Shown: positions 21,669-31,942 of the stretch, piece after piece
How positions within the stretch are numbered: position 1 is the first letter of the stretch
How the letters are laid out: the number at the start of each line of letters is the position of its first letter
Assembly (NCBI RefSeq): GCF_024158715.1
Contig: NZ_JAMZBC010000006.1
Span: 1 to 45,587 of the forward strand
Source: Halomonas sp. 707D7
GTDB taxonomy: Bacteria > Pseudomonadota > Gammaproteobacteria > Pseudomonadales > Halomonadaceae
Reading direction: 5' to 3'
DNA: 45,587 bases
Made by a program: the position numbers and the translations under genes
Notes under the pieces: model-generated
What the model was told of the DNA's origin: nothing
The model's input: only the letters and a program-made list of their open reading frames with translations
Databases searched by the model: none

Positions 21669-22160
21669 ATGCCCATCTTACTGTTCATCTCGGTGTTCAC
21701 CCTACTCGATTTCGTCGTGCTCTTCTCGGTGGGCAGCCATATCGGCCTTCTGACCACGCTGCTGCTCGTGCTGTTGACGGGTTTCATCGGGCTGCACCTC
21801 ATCCGTCGCGAAGGCGTCTCGGCGCTGGCGCGAGCGCGGGCACGCCTGCAGGCAGGCGAGCTTCCCTCGTCGGAACTGTTCACGGGTGCTGCGCTGATCT
21901 TCGGCGGCGCCCTGCTCATGGCGCCGGGGTTTCTCTCCGATGCACTCGGCCTTGCCTGCCTGTTGCCCAGTGCACGCAGGCTGTTGCTCGCCGGCTTGAG
22001 CTGGCTGGGTCTCAAGGCCACGGTCGCCTCGCAGGCAAGCGCCTATCGCCCCCATTCCCGGCCCGATCGACCCGAACGGCCCGCCTCGCATGACGCTGGC
22101 GAACCCACCACCCTCGAAGGCGAGTTCATCAGCCGTGACGATTCGCGTCACCGGCACTAG
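21669..22160 (+). CDS. fxsA: FxsA family membrane protein
   Basis: This 163-residue protein has three or four membrane segments (ILLFISVFTLLDFVVLFSVG, TTLLLVLLTGFIGLHLIRRE, FTGAALIFGGALLMAPGFLS, ALGLACLLPSARRLLL). The LIRREG and LLMAPGFLSD motifs are those of FxsA, the inner-membrane protein named for suppression of F exclusion of phage T7. The C-terminal tail is cytoplasmic and charged. fxsA lies just upstream of groESL in many gammaproteobacteria, as here. Confidence 0.92.
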   Translation: MPILLFISVFTLLDFVVLFSVGSHIGLLTTLLLVLLTGFIGLHLIRREGVSALARARARLQAGELPSSELFTGAALIFGGALLMAPGFLSDALGLACLLPSARRLLLAGLSWLGLKATVASQASAYRPHSRPDRPERPASHDAGEPTTLEGEFISRDDSRHRH

Positions 22161-22210
22161 AGATGCGACTTAAGTAGGCATGTCATAGGTGATTTTTTTG
22201 CCTTGTCGCC

Positions 22211-22238
22211 CTTGAAAGGCGAACGCGAGCCCCCACTT
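22211..22238 (+). promoter_or_regulatory. sigma-32 heat-shock promoter of groESL
   Basis: CTTGAAA (22211-22217), a 13-bp spacer and CCCCACTT (22231-22238) match the sigma-32 consensus (CTTGAAA, CCCCATNT) with one mismatch. It lies about 138 bp before groES, leaving a long leader. Confidence 0.8.
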
Positions 22239-22375
22239 CTGGAGTCAGCGAAGATTCGGTATCTGCGGATACCATAAACATGAAGGCGCGACGCCTTCGC
22301 TTCTCGGGGCACGACCACGAGAATCCTTTTAAAGACTGCCCGTTGGGCTTTGACGAACCTCAGGAGAACGAGAGC

Positions 22376-22669
22376 ATGAATATCCGTCCCTTGCACGATC
22401 GCGTCGTTATTCGTCGCACGGAAGAAGAACAGAAAACCGCTGGCGGCATCGTGCTTCCGGGCAACGCCCAGGAAAAACCCACCCGTGGCGAAGTGCTGGC
22501 CGTGGGCAATGGTCGTATTCTCGACAACGGTGAAGTGCGTGCGCTGGACGTCAAGGTAGGCGACACCGTGATCTTCAAGGATGGCTTCGGCGTCGAGAAA
22601 CAGAAGATCAACGGCGAAGAAGTCCTGATCATGAGCGAAGCCGACATCCTGGCGGTCGTCGAAGGCTGA
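22376..22669 (+). CDS. groES: co-chaperonin GroES
   Basis: This 97-residue GroES is complete: [20 protein letters not shown], the mobile loop [20 protein letters not shown], and [11 protein letters not shown]. It caps GroEL and helps fold proteins in the cytoplasm. The ATG at 22376 follows CAGGAGAACG. It is co-transcribed with groEL 59 bp downstream. Confidence 0.98.
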   Translation: MNIRPLHDRVVIRRTEEEQKTAGGIVLPGNAQEKPTRGEVLAVGNGRILDNGEVRALDVKVGDTVIFKDGFGVEKQKINGEEVLIMSEADILAVVEG

Positions 22670-22716
22670 TTTCATTGCCGCGACCCCTTGCTTTCACATT
22701 TACTTTTTCGATATAG

Positions 22717-24372
<1,656 letters not shown>

Positions 24373-24407
24373 GCCCTGCCCCTTCCCCTTGACGTTCGAC
24401 GTCACGA

Positions 24408-24433
24408 GAACCCCGCCTGGTGCGGGGTTCTTT
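24408..24433 (+). terminator. Rho-independent terminator after groEL
   Basis: The stem GAACCCCGC/GCGGGGTTC (24408-24416, 24422-24430) has a 5-nt loop and is followed by TTTCGTTT. Confidence 0.9.
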
Positions 24434-24507
24434 CGTTTGGGGCCGCGCTGCGGGTGGCGGGCGAAGCGTGCTACCATGCGCGCTTTTCAGACGCTCAGGT
24501 TATTGCC

Positions 24508-25248
24508 GTGCTCTCCCGAATTCGTATCGTGCTCGTTCAAACCTTTCACCCCGGCAACATTGGCGCCGCCGCCCGGGCGATGAAGACCATGGGGCTTACG
24601 GAGCTCGTGCTGGTCAACCCGCGTGAGTTTCCAAGCGAAGACGCCACGCGACTTGCCGCCGGGGCCACGGACGTGCTGGAGAATGCCCGGGTGGTGAGCC
24701 ATATCGACGAAGCGGTTTCCGACTGCGTGCAGGTGGTGGGCGCCAGCGCCCGCCTTCGCAGCCTGCCGCTGCCCCACTTCGACGAGCCGGACGAGATGGC
24801 CCGGGCAGTGGTGCAGAACGCCGATCACGCGCCGGTGGCCCTGGTGTTCGGCCGTGAACGCTCGGGGCTCACCAACGACGAGATTCGCGCCTGCACCCAT
24901 CAGGTGAGCATCCCCGCCAATCCCGAGTACGGTATCCTGAACCTCTCCCAGGCGGTGCAGATTCTGGCTTATGAAGTTCACTGCGCCTGGCGAAAGCGTC
25001 CCGAGAGCGCCTTTGCCTACCAGCGCCCGGTCGAGGCCACCCCACCGAGCCGGGAACAGTTCGCACATTTTCAGGCGCATCTGGGCCGCGTGATGCACCA
25101 GAGCGGTTTTCTCACCCAGCCCCACGCCAGGACCGAGGAGCAGCTCCAGGCGCTGTTCGCCCGGGCCGAGCCCAGCCGCAAGGAGCTCTCGCTGCTGCGC
25201 GGGCTGCTGAGCGCCTTCGAAGCCCACCTGCCCCCTGACGAGAAGTGA
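24508..25248 (+). CDS. trmJ: tRNA (cytidine/uridine-2'-O-)-methyltransferase TrmJ
   Basis: This SpoU-family enzyme of 246 residues methylates the 2'-O of position 32 in tRNA using SAM. The motifs are complete: TFHPGNIGAAARAMKTMGL, ALVFGRERSGLTNDEIRAC and NPEYGILNLSQAVQILAYEV, which form the trefoil knot, followed by the helical C-terminal extension typical of TrmJ. I chose the GTG at 24508 (CAGGT site) because the family starts near LSRIRIVLVQT; an upstream ATG at 24454 would add 18 residues. Confidence 0.9.
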   Translation: MLSRIRIVLVQTFHPGNIGAAARAMKTMGLTELVLVNPREFPSEDATRLAAGATDVLENARVVSHIDEAVSDCVQVVGASARLRSLPLPHFDEPDEMARAVVQNADHAPVALVFGRERSGLTNDEIRACTHQVSIPANPEYGILNLSQAVQILAYEVHCAWRKRPESAFAYQRPVEATPPSREQFAHFQAHLGRVMHQSGFLTQPHARTEEQLQALFARAEPSRKELSLLRGLLSAFEAHLPPDEK

Positions 25249-25260
25249 TTCTGCATAAAA

Positions 25261-25286
25261 AACAGGCAGCCCCGGGGCTGCCTGTT
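25261..25286. terminator. bidirectional terminator between trmJ and the antiporter gene
   Basis: AACAGGCAGCCCC (25261-25273) is followed by its exact complement to 25286. It has an A-run before and T after, so it serves both convergent genes. Confidence 0.88.
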
Positions 25287-25310
25287 TCGTTGAAGCACGA
25301 CACGTCTGGC

Positions 25311-26657
25311 CTAGAGCCACATCGCGCCCAGCCAGCCGAAGGCGATCAGCGGCAGGTTGTAGTGGATGAAGGTGGGTACCACGCTGTCCCAGATATGGTC
25401 GTGCTGACCATCCACGTTGAGCCCGGCGGTCGGGCCGAGGGTCGAGTCCGAGGCGGGTGACCCCGCATCCCCCAGCGCGGCGGCGGTACCCACCAGCACG
25501 ACGGTGGCCATGGGCGAGAAGCCGAACTGCACCGCCAGCGGCACGAAGATCGCCGCGATGATGGGAATGGTCGAAAACGACGAGCCGATACCCAGGGTGA
25601 TGAACAGACCGACCAGCAGCATGGTGAGCGCGGCCAGGCCTCGATTGTCACCGAACAGCTCGAAGGCGCCACTCACCAGTGAGTCGATGTCACCAGTGGC
25701 CTTCATCACCTCGGCGAAACCTGCCGCCGAGATCATGATGAAGCCGATCAGCGCCATCATGCGCATGCCGCTGGTGAACAGGTCGTCCGCCTCACGCCAC
25801 TTGAAGATGTTCCCCATCGAGAGGAGTCCGATGCCGACCAGCCCGCCCAGGATCATCGACCCGGTGTAGAGCTGCAGGCCGAGGGCCGCCACGATGGCCA
25901 CCCCGGACATCACCAGGCCCAGCCTGTGCGGCGTCGCGCTGGTGTGGCCGGCAGAGACACTGCTCGCCGCCACTTGCTTGTCGGCATAGCCGCGCCGCCC
26001 GCGATAGCTGAAGAACAGCGCCACCAGAAGCCCCAGCGCCATGCCGCCGACCGGGATCGCCATGGCCGCCGGCACCATCGAGCGGGTGATCTCGAGCCCC
26101 AGCGCCTCCCCGGCGCTATTGAGATTCGCCAGCAGGATATCGTTGAGAAAGATCGCCCCGAAGCCCACCGGCAGCAGCATGTACGGGGCGGTCAGGCCGA
26201 AGGTGAGCGCGCAGGCCACCGCCCGCCGGTCGAGTTGAAGCCGGTTCATCAAGGCCAGCAGCGGCGGGATCAGGATCGGGATGAAGGCGATATGCACGGG
26301 AATGGCGTTCTGGGAGAAGATCGCCATCAGCAGGATGGCGCCGAGAAGGAGGAACTTGACCCGCGCCTGGTGCGCCGCGCTCGACTCCTGGCCGAGCAGT
26401 CGGATCAAACGCGCGGCGAGCAGATCGGGTAGCCCGGAGCGCGACAGGGCCACGGCGAAGGCGCCGAGCGTGGCGTAAGCCAGCGCCACCTGGGCACCAC
26501 CGCCGACGCCGTCGTTGAAGGCGCCCAGCGTATCCTCGAGAGACAGCCCGCCCACCAGCCCGCCGACGATGGCGCCCAGCACCAGCGCGAACACCACCGA
26601 GACGCGCAGAAGCGACAGCGCTACCATGACGAGCACCGCAATAATCACTGCATTCAT
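25311..26657 (-). CDS. Na+/H+ antiporter family permease (NhaC/YuiF-like)
   Basis: This 448-residue inner-membrane protein has about 11-12 hydrophobic segments. Recognisable parts are [40 protein letters not shown] and the C-terminal [20 protein letters not shown]. The pattern is that of the Na_H_antiporter (NhaC) superfamily, related to YuiF-type transporters. The substrate may be Na+/H+ or an amino acid. The ATG at 26657 starts [17 protein letters not shown] with a TAGGT site; the longer reading to 26753 would add a basic non-membrane stretch. Confidence 0.85.
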   Translation of the reverse strand: MNAVIIAVLVMVALSLLRVSVVFALVLGAIVGGLVGGLSLEDTLGAFNDGVGGGAQVALAYATLGAFAVALSRSGLPDLLAARLIRLLGQESSAAHQARVKFLLLGAILLMAIFSQNAIPVHIAFIPILIPPLLALMNRLQLDRRAVACALTFGLTAPYMLLPVGFGAIFLNDILLANLNSAGEALGLEITRSMVPAAMAIPVGGMALGLLVALFFSYRGRRGYADKQVAASSVSAGHTSATPHRLGLVMSGVAIVAALGLQLYTGSMILGGLVGIGLLSMGNIFKWREADDLFTSGMRMMALIGFIMISAAGFAEVMKATGDIDSLVSGAFELFGDNRGLAALTMLLVGLFITLGIGSSFSTIPIIAAIFVPLAVQFGFSPMATVVLVGTAAALGDAGSPASDSTLGPTAGLNVDGQHDHIWDSVVPTFIHYNLPLIAFGWLGAMWL

Positions 26658-26769
26658 TGAATTACCTAGCGCTTTTTTAGAGAGTCGTTGGATATGAGGC
26701 GGGCGAATCTTAGCAGATACGCCCACGCTTGCGCAGCGTCGATGCCCCTTCACGGCTCACTCCTTCGGC

Positions 26770-26783
26770 ACTAAGACTTTAGT
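26770..26783. promoter_or_regulatory. palindrome in the divergent region of two permease genes
   Basis: ACTAA-GACT-TTAGT is a perfect inverted repeat in the 222-bp region between the antiporter and the GntP-family gene. It could be an operator for either. No regulator is suggested by the neighbours. Confidence 0.3.
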
Positions 26784-26879
26784 CGGCCCTTCATTGCTGC
26801 CTTGCAGCAACGTGCCTAACCTTTCCTTTCGACCCGACGTTCGACCACCTCTTCCCACACTCACCCTTCGAGGCACGCC

Positions 26880-28271
26880 ATGAGCATGCTGGCTATTGTC
26901 GTTTCCCTGGCACTTCTGATACTGCTCGCCTACCGCGGCATTTCGGTGCTGCTGCTCGCGCCGCTCATGGCGTCACTTGCGGTACTGCTTTCCGGCGATG
27001 CGGCCTTCCTGCTGCCGGTCTACACCGATACCTTCATGCAGGCGCTCGGCGGCTACGTGATCCAGTTCTTTCCGCTGTTCCTGCTCGGGGCACTGTTCGG
27101 CCAGCTGATGGCGGACTCCGGCGCCGCCCAGGCGATCTCCCACGGTATCGTTCGCCGCCTGGGCACCCGGCACGTGGTGCTAACGGTGGTCCTGGCCTGC
27201 GCGGTGCTGACCTACGGCGGCGTGTCGCTGTTCGTGGTGGCGTTCGCCATCTACCCCATCGGCCGCGAGCTCTTTCGCGAGGCGAACGTGCCCAAGCGCC
27301 TGATTCCCGCCGCCATCGCGCTCGGGTCGTTCACCTTCACCATGACGGCGCTTCCCGGCACCCCGGCGATCCAGAACGCCATCCCCATCCCCTACTTCGG
27401 TACCAACAGCTTCGCCGCGCCGGGGCTCGGGGTGATCGCCGGGATGATCATGCTGGGGCTCGGCATGGTTTACCTGCAGTCGCGCGTGCGCAAGGCGCGC
27501 GCGGCGGACGAAGGCTACGGCGTGCATACTGAGAAGGAGACCGACGCCGCCGAGCAGGACGAGCCACGCGGCATGACGCTGCCCCTTGCGCTGATACCGC
27601 TGGTCATGGTGATCGGGCTGAACGCGCTGTTCACCTACGGCGTCTTTCCCGCCCTCGACATGAGTGCCATCGACGATGCCTTCGAGAACGTGTCGTCCCA
27701 GAGCCAGGCGGGGCTATGGGCGATCCTGGTGGCGCTGTCGAGCGCTTCGACCTGGCTGATCGTCATTCGCTGGCGCCATTGGGCGGACTTGAAGGCCACG
27801 GTCAACAAGGGCGTGTTCGGCTCGCTCCTGCCGATCTTCAATACCGCTTCGGAAGTGGGTTACGGCGCGGTGATCGCGAGCCTGGCGGGCTTCGCCATCA
27901 TTCGCGATGCGGTGCTCAACGTCTCGCCCGACAACCCCTTGATCTCCGAGGCGCTGGCGATGAGCGTGCTGGCCGGCATCACCGGCTCCTCCTCCGGCGG
28001 ACTGTCGATCGCCCTGGAGACTCTGGGCGAGGAGTATCTGGCCCTGGCGCAGCAGGCGGGAATCGACCCGGAGTTGATGCATCGGGTCGCCACCCTGGCC
28101 GCCGGCGGCATGGACACCCTGCCCCATTCCGGTGCCGTGATCACCCTGCTGGCCATCTGCGGGCTCACCCATCGCCAGTCCTACGCCAATATCGCCATGG
28201 TGACCATCTTGCTACCCGTGGCCGCACTGGTTAGCGTGATCACTCTGGGAACGCTGTTCGGTAGTTTTTAG
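26880..28271 (+). CDS. GntP family permease
   Basis: This 463-residue inner-membrane transporter has about 12 membrane segments. Family features are FFPLFLLGALFGQLMADSGA, TYGGVSLFVVAFAIYPIGRE, FTMTALPGTPAIQNAIPIPY and AVLAGITGSSSGGLSIALE-like residues near 415. GntP proteins carry gluconate or small hydroxy acids such as 3-hydroxybutyrate with protons. The substrate here is not clear from the neighbours. The gene ends inside an 11-bp tandem repeat that supplies its stop codon. Confidence 0.88.
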   Translation: MSMLAIVVSLALLILLAYRGISVLLLAPLMASLAVLLSGDAAFLLPVYTDTFMQALGGYVIQFFPLFLLGALFGQLMADSGAAQAISHGIVRRLGTRHVVLTVVLACAVLTYGGVSLFVVAFAIYPIGRELFREANVPKRLIPAAIALGSFTFTMTALPGTPAIQNAIPIPYFGTNSFAAPGLGVIAGMIMLGLGMVYLQSRVRKARAADEGYGVHTEKETDAAEQDEPRGMTLPLALIPLVMVIGLNALFTYGVFPALDMSAIDDAFENVSSQSQAGLWAILVALSSASTWLIVIRWRHWADLKATVNKGVFGSLLPIFNTASEVGYGAVIASLAGFAIIRDAVLNVSPDNPLISEALAMSVLAGITGSSSGGLSIALETLGEEYLALAQQAGIDPELMHRVATLAAGGMDTLPHSGAVITLLAICGLTHRQSYANIAMVTILLPVAALVSVITLGTLFGSF

Positions 28272-28303
28272 GTAGTTTTTAGGTAGTTTTTAGGTAGTTT
28301 CCA
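28260..28303. repeat. 11-bp tandem repeat (4 copies) at the 3' end of the permease gene
   Basis: GGTAGTTTTTA occurs at 28260, 28271 and 28282, with a fourth diverged copy, GGTAGTTTCCA, at 28293. The first copy encodes the last residues, and the TAG stop is made at the first/second unit junction (28269-28271). Loss or gain of units would leave the stop intact. Confidence 0.9.
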
Positions 28304-28348
28304 GGCAGGTCGGCCACGCTTGCTCTCGCGCGAGCGTGGCCAGATAAT

Positions 28349-28362
28349 TTAGCCTTGGCTAA
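28349..28362. promoter_or_regulatory. 14-bp palindrome upstream of mntR
   Basis: TTAGCCTTGGCTAA is a perfect palindrome 64 bp before the mntR start. DtxR/MntR proteins bind palindromes of similar kind, so it may be a manganese-dependent autoregulatory site. It does not match the E. coli MntR box closely. Confidence 0.45.
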
Positions 28363-28426
28363 CAATGCGGCTTGCGATACGCTAGCTAGATGAGAACGTT
28401 TCCACGACTGCCAGTAAGCCCAGCCC

Positions 28427-28903
28427 ATGAGTGATGATTCAACGCCGCAGCGCCCGTTTCGAGACGGCCCCAGCCACGACGCCCTGCCGCCGGTGGCCCA
28501 GCACGCCCGTCAATACGAAACGGTACGCAATGCTCATGAAACCGAGCTGATCGAGGATTACGTCGAACTGATCGGCGACCTGCTGGATCACCGGGGCGAG
28601 GCGCGCGCGGCGGACATCGCCAATCGCATGGCGGTGAGCCAGGCCACCGTATCGAAGATGATTCGCCGGCTCAACGAGCTCGGCCTGGTCACCAGCCAAC
28701 CCTATCGCTCCCTGTTTCTGACCGACGAAGGCCGCAAAATGGCCCAGACCTCCCGCGGGCGCCATGACATCGTGCTGCACTTCCTGCGCGCGCTCGGCGT
28801 GCCGGACAGCACCGCGCGTATCGATGCCGAAGGGATGGAGCACCACGTCAGCGACGAGACGCTGGCCATCATGCAGCGCTTTACCGACGAGAACAGCGTC
28901 TGA
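28427..28903 (+). CDS. mntR: manganese-responsive regulator MntR (DtxR family)
   Basis: This 158-residue protein has the DtxR winged helix (ADIANRMAVSQATVSKMIRR, NELGLVTSQPYRSLFLTDEG) and the metal-binding and dimer region RHDIVLHFLRALGVP with DAEGMEHHVSD, which holds the E-x2-E-H ligands. The N-terminal extension of about 35 residues is as in enterobacterial MntR. With Mn2+ it should repress manganese importers and may activate exporters. No mntH/mntP gene is in the window. Confidence 0.9.
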   Translation: MSDDSTPQRPFRDGPSHDALPPVAQHARQYETVRNAHETELIEDYVELIGDLLDHRGEARAADIANRMAVSQATVSKMIRRLNELGLVTSQPYRSLFLTDEGRKMAQTSRGRHDIVLHFLRALGVPDSTARIDAEGMEHHVSDETLAIMQRFTDENSV

Positions 28904-28906
28904 CGT

Positions 28907-29608
28907 TCAGCGCGGCGTCAGGTTGGAGAGCCGATTCACCTGGGTCAGGCCTTGATTCCACACCATCTCGATGTGCGTGGTCTGTACCACGTCCTGCACG
29001 TGGCGCGGCGTCATCAGTGCCCAGCAGATGGCGCCTTCGTTTCGCACCGAACGATAGCGAAGTCCTGGCATTCGAGCTCGGCGCAGCGCGTGACCGAGCG
29101 CACGTGAGGCGGTGTAACTGTTCGCAGCGAAGATCGGATGGTCATGTTCGAGCGCAAGCGCATCGCGACACCCGCGCTCGTCGAACGTGCAGCGCAGCCC
29201 GCGAAACACGAAGCGCTCGAAACGAAGCCCCGCCACCTTTTCCCAGTAGCGGCTTTGATGATGACTCACCTCGGCGATGGCCGTGGCGAGCGTATCGGCG
29301 ATATAGAGCACGCCGAAGCTGCCATCGCTGAAACGTGAGCCATCCGGATTGACGTGGGTAAAGGCCGCGGCGGCGTAGGAGCAGCCGCGAATGCGAAAGG
29401 GAATCTCCTCATACGGCAGCAACGCCAGATCGCCGAGCTCGTTTCTGAGTCGCGGATTGGTCAGCGCCTGCAACTGATAGAGTGCCTCGAACTCTTCGGC
29501 ATCCGCCACGTCGTCGAACAGTGCAATGGGCGGAAACTTGCTGTTGATCAGCCGGTAACCCTCGACCCGACGGGGCTCAAGCGTCGCCAGGGAGTCCGGC
29601 GCTACCAC
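28907..29608 (-). CDS. RES-domain toxin (NAD+ phosphorylase type)
   Basis: This 233-residue protein has the RES-domain landmarks: an early arginine (VEGYRLINSKFPPIALFDD), NPDGSRFSDGSFGVLYIADT with the following TAIAE glutamate, and a C-terminal VRNEGAICWALM serine/alanine region. RES toxins of RES/Xre modules deplete NAD+ by phosphorolysis. It follows its antitoxin with a 7-nt overlap, so the pair is one operon. Confidence 0.88.
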   Translation of the reverse strand: MVAPDSLATLEPRRVEGYRLINSKFPPIALFDDVADAEEFEALYQLQALTNPRLRNELGDLALLPYEEIPFRIRGCSYAAAAFTHVNPDGSRFSDGSFGVLYIADTLATAIAEVSHHQSRYWEKVAGLRFERFVFRGLRCTFDERGCRDALALEHDHPIFAANSYTASRALGHALRRARMPGLRYRSVRNEGAICWALMTPRHVQDVVQTTHIEMVWNQGLTQVNRLSNLTPR

Positions 29609-30000
29609 TGCGCGCCTCGCAGGCTGTCGATGCGCTTGAAGGTTTCATAGAGCGCGGCGAAGTCGCCGCCGCCGATCACCTCGAGCGGCGTGCGGCCGTT
29701 GAAGTAGGGATTGTGGTTCGCCATGGTGACGAAGCCGTAGACGTTCTCGGGATTCTCGAACAGGGTGCGCAGCGCGGCATGAATGTTGAGCAGATAGCTT
29801 ACGCGCGCGAGCTGGTCGGCGTCGAGCTTGATCTCGGCCAGATCACCCCGGCGCGCGCGCGCATAGGTGGTGTGCGACACGCGCAGGATCGCCTCGCCCT
29901 GCTCTCCCTTGGCCCGCCACTTGTCGAGAATGCGTACTGCCGCCTTCAAGCCGGCGGCAGCGGTGCTCTTGTCGGTTACCAACTCATTGGCCGTTTGCAT
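29602..30000 (-). CDS. Xre/MbcA/ParS-type antitoxin
   Basis: This 132-residue protein has an N-terminal helix-turn-helix (AVRILDKWRAKGEQGEAILR, VSHTTYARARRG) and the C-terminal toxin-binding region (RVSYLLNIHAALRTLFENPE, NPYFNGRTPLEVIGGG), the DUF2384 signature NPxFxGxxPLE. It neutralises the RES toxin and represses the operon. I chose the ATG at 30000 (AGGAG site) over one 9 codons upstream. Confidence 0.9.
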   Translation of the reverse strand: MQTANELVTDKSTAAAGLKAAVRILDKWRAKGEQGEAILRVSHTTYARARRGDLAEIKLDADQLARVSYLLNIHAALRTLFENPENVYGFVTMANHNPYFNGRTPLEVIGGGDFAALYETFKRIDSLRGAQW

Positions 30001-30018
30001 CGACCCACTCCTGTAGCC

Positions 30019-30059
30019 TATCTGCAAATACTAATTCACTTATAAAGTATCTGCAAATA
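30019..30059 (-). promoter_or_regulatory. RES/Xre operon promoter flanked by direct-repeat operators
   Basis: TATCTGCAAATA occurs at 30019-30030 and 30048-30059. On the minus strand, -35 TTGCAG (30051-30056), a 17-bp spacer and -10 TAGTAT (30028-30033) fall within the two repeats, so antitoxin bound at both would block the promoter. Confidence 0.7.
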
Positions 30060-30074
30060 AGCAAGACAAGGAGA

Positions 30075-30836
30075 CTATTCCCGAATGATTACCGGTCGCG
30101 CCATACCGACACGCCCAATGCCGGGCAGCTTGAGTGCCGGGCGCAGTACATCGACACCCACGCTCAACCCCAGAAGATTCAGTTCGACCCCCTCTTCGAA
30201 AGCGAACATGACCCCGAACACGCCGCCCAGCGAGAACTGGACGCCGGTTCCGCTGGGTACCGGCGCCCAGTAATCGCCGAACAGGTAATCCTTGCCCACC
30301 GCCGTGACCGGAAGCGCCACATCCAGCCCCTCTATCTCGCGCACCATCCAGGCGATGAAGCTATTGCTGTTCGGCCCCGGCCAGAGGCGGTAGCGATCCG
30401 CCTGCGGGTAGCGTCGAGCGGCTTCGTCGATGCGGGGAATCAACCGCGCGGCGGCCTCGCCCCGGTAGTCGGCCAGAAGCGCAGGCGCATTGCCGAACCA
30501 GGCACGATCCGGCGTGTCGCTCGTCGATACCACCGTCGGCCGACGCCAGCTCAGCACCTGGTGCAGCCGGTAGGCCTCGGCGCCCGCCTCCTTGGTCGCG
30601 ATCCAGATGTGCACGCCAAACGCCCCGCGCCAGCTGAAGGCACGGGCAGCGTACACCTGCACCACCGCCGGCGCGTAATCCTCGGGTAGCGGCGCCAGCT
30701 CCGCAGAGTCACGGTTGGCGCTGGACCAGCTTCCCCGCGTCTCGACCTGCTGGGTCAGCAGCAGCCACGCGGGGCCCGCCAGCAACAGCAGCAAGAGGAT
30801 GATCAGGCTCAACAGCCAGAGAAAGAACGTCTTCAT
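30075..30836 (-). CDS. DUF3750 family protein
   Basis: This 253-residue protein has an N-terminal membrane anchor (FFLWLLSLIILLLLLLAGPA) and a periplasmic domain with ARAFSWRGAFGVHIWIATKE, WRRPTVVST, DRYRLWPGPNSNSFIAWMVR and a glycine-rich end (GTGVQFSLGGVFGVMF). These match DUF3750, a conserved proteobacterial family whose WPGPNSNTF-type motif suggests a hydrolase-like fold. The function is unknown. Confidence 0.85.
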   Translation of the reverse strand: MKTFFLWLLSLIILLLLLLAGPAWLLLTQQVETRGSWSSANRDSAELAPLPEDYAPAVVQVYAARAFSWRGAFGVHIWIATKEAGAEAYRLHQVLSWRRPTVVSTSDTPDRAWFGNAPALLADYRGEAAARLIPRIDEAARRYPQADRYRLWPGPNSNSFIAWMVREIEGLDVALPVTAVGKDYLFGDYWAPVPSGTGVQFSLGGVFGVMFAFEEGVELNLLGLSVGVDVLRPALKLPGIGRVGMARPVIIRE

Positions 30837-30869
30837 GACCTATTCCGTCGATGTTCGCCCGCAGGGCGA

Positions 30870-31604
30870 TCACTCTCGCGGCGCGACCGTGGCACCTTCG
30901 ATGCCGTGGCGCAACATCAGTTTTGCGACCACCCCTTGAGCCTTCATCTCTTCGATGAACGAGGCAAGGAACTCGATTACCGCAGGGTCTCGCCCTTTCG
31001 CGACGCCCATGGCCTGTTCGATGGTCATGAAACGCCCGGGTAGAAGCCTTAACCCGGGGTTCTCCCTGACACCCAGCTCGAGCTGCTGTCTCACCCCCGC
31101 CGCCACCTCAAGATCATGCTCGAGAAAGTGCTCGACGACCCTGGGTGAGGTGGGCGCGCGCACCAGTTCGGCCCGCTCGAGGGTGCGAGTGAGGTAAAGG
31201 TCGTAGGCGCTGCCCTTGCCAACCACGATGCGGTGGTCGATTCGGTCCACCTCTTCGATAGCCGTGACCGGGGAGGCGTCACGCACCAGATAGCAGCCCT
31301 CGATCAATACGTAGGGGGAAGTGAAATCGATGCCCGCGCCCCGGACCGGGTCGCGAGCAAAGAACCCCATGTCGGCCTTGCCCTCTTCCACGGCCATCAC
31401 GGCCTCCCCCGCCGAGGCAAACACCAGAAGCTCCAGCGCCACGTCCAGCCGTTCGGCGATGCGGGTGGCCAGATCGATGGAGATACCGTGGGGCCGGGAA
31501 GCGCCCGCAGATTGCGCCGCCAGGATGGGATTTCCTACGTTGATCGTGGTTCTCAATACGCCTGTCGGGGCCAGGGCGTCGCGTACCTGACGAAGGTCAC
31601 TCAT
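30870..31604 (-). CDS. SBP_bac_3-like protein without signal peptide
   Basis: This 244-residue protein has the family-3 solute-binding fold: LRTTINVGNPILAAQ, GISIDLATRIAERLDVALEL, VMAVEEGKADMGFFARDPVR, GIDFTSPYVLIEGCYLV. It begins directly with MSDLRQVRDALAP and has no signal peptide or lipobox, so it should stay in the cytoplasm. It may bind a small molecule as a sensor or be an enzyme of the cyclohexadienyl dehydratase kind, but the catalytic type is not evident. No ABC permease lies beside it. Confidence 0.8.
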   Translation of the reverse strand: MSDLRQVRDALAPTGVLRTTINVGNPILAAQSAGASRPHGISIDLATRIAERLDVALELLVFASAGEAVMAVEEGKADMGFFARDPVRGAGIDFTSPYVLIEGCYLVRDASPVTAIEEVDRIDHRIVVGKGSAYDLYLTRTLERAELVRAPTSPRVVEHFLEHDLEVAAGVRQQLELGVRENPGLRLLPGRFMTIEQAMGVAKGRDPAVIEFLASFIEEMKAQGVVAKLMLRHGIEGATVAPRE

Positions 31605-31942
31605 GCCGAACTCCTTTGCTGACGGGCTCGAAACCCGTCGTCCAGATATCGAATCAGTTTACTCTCACCCGTTGAGCCAGCGGCGTCGACCTCGATGAAG
31701 CACTATCGCTTGTGTGACAACGAGCCTTCGATGGATAAAGGCCGTGGTCAACGGGTTTTCGTCACGAAGGATAGCAAGCATGACAAAGGCTTGTAGGCTC
31801 GCACCGGCCACGAAGTGGCAGCGTACAGGCATGATGGAGCACCCAACCTTGCGGGTCGAGAGCGATGGCGAACGAAAAGAAGTGATCAGACGTCGACTCG
31901 GCAGGCACCAGGTCGCGATGAAGAGGCAGGATCAGAAATGGA
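31605..31942. other. 338-bp gap without a convincing gene
   Basis: It holds a hairpin GACGGG/CCCGTC (31621-31639) near the start of the SBP-like gene, possibly in its leader. Short ORFs here lack ribosome sites and run into the ffs RNA. No terminator with a clear T-run is seen after ffs. Confidence 0.5.

Noticed and set aside
28260-28303. Tandem 11-bp repeat considered as a CRISPR
   Set aside because: No spacers between units; it is a simple minisatellite.
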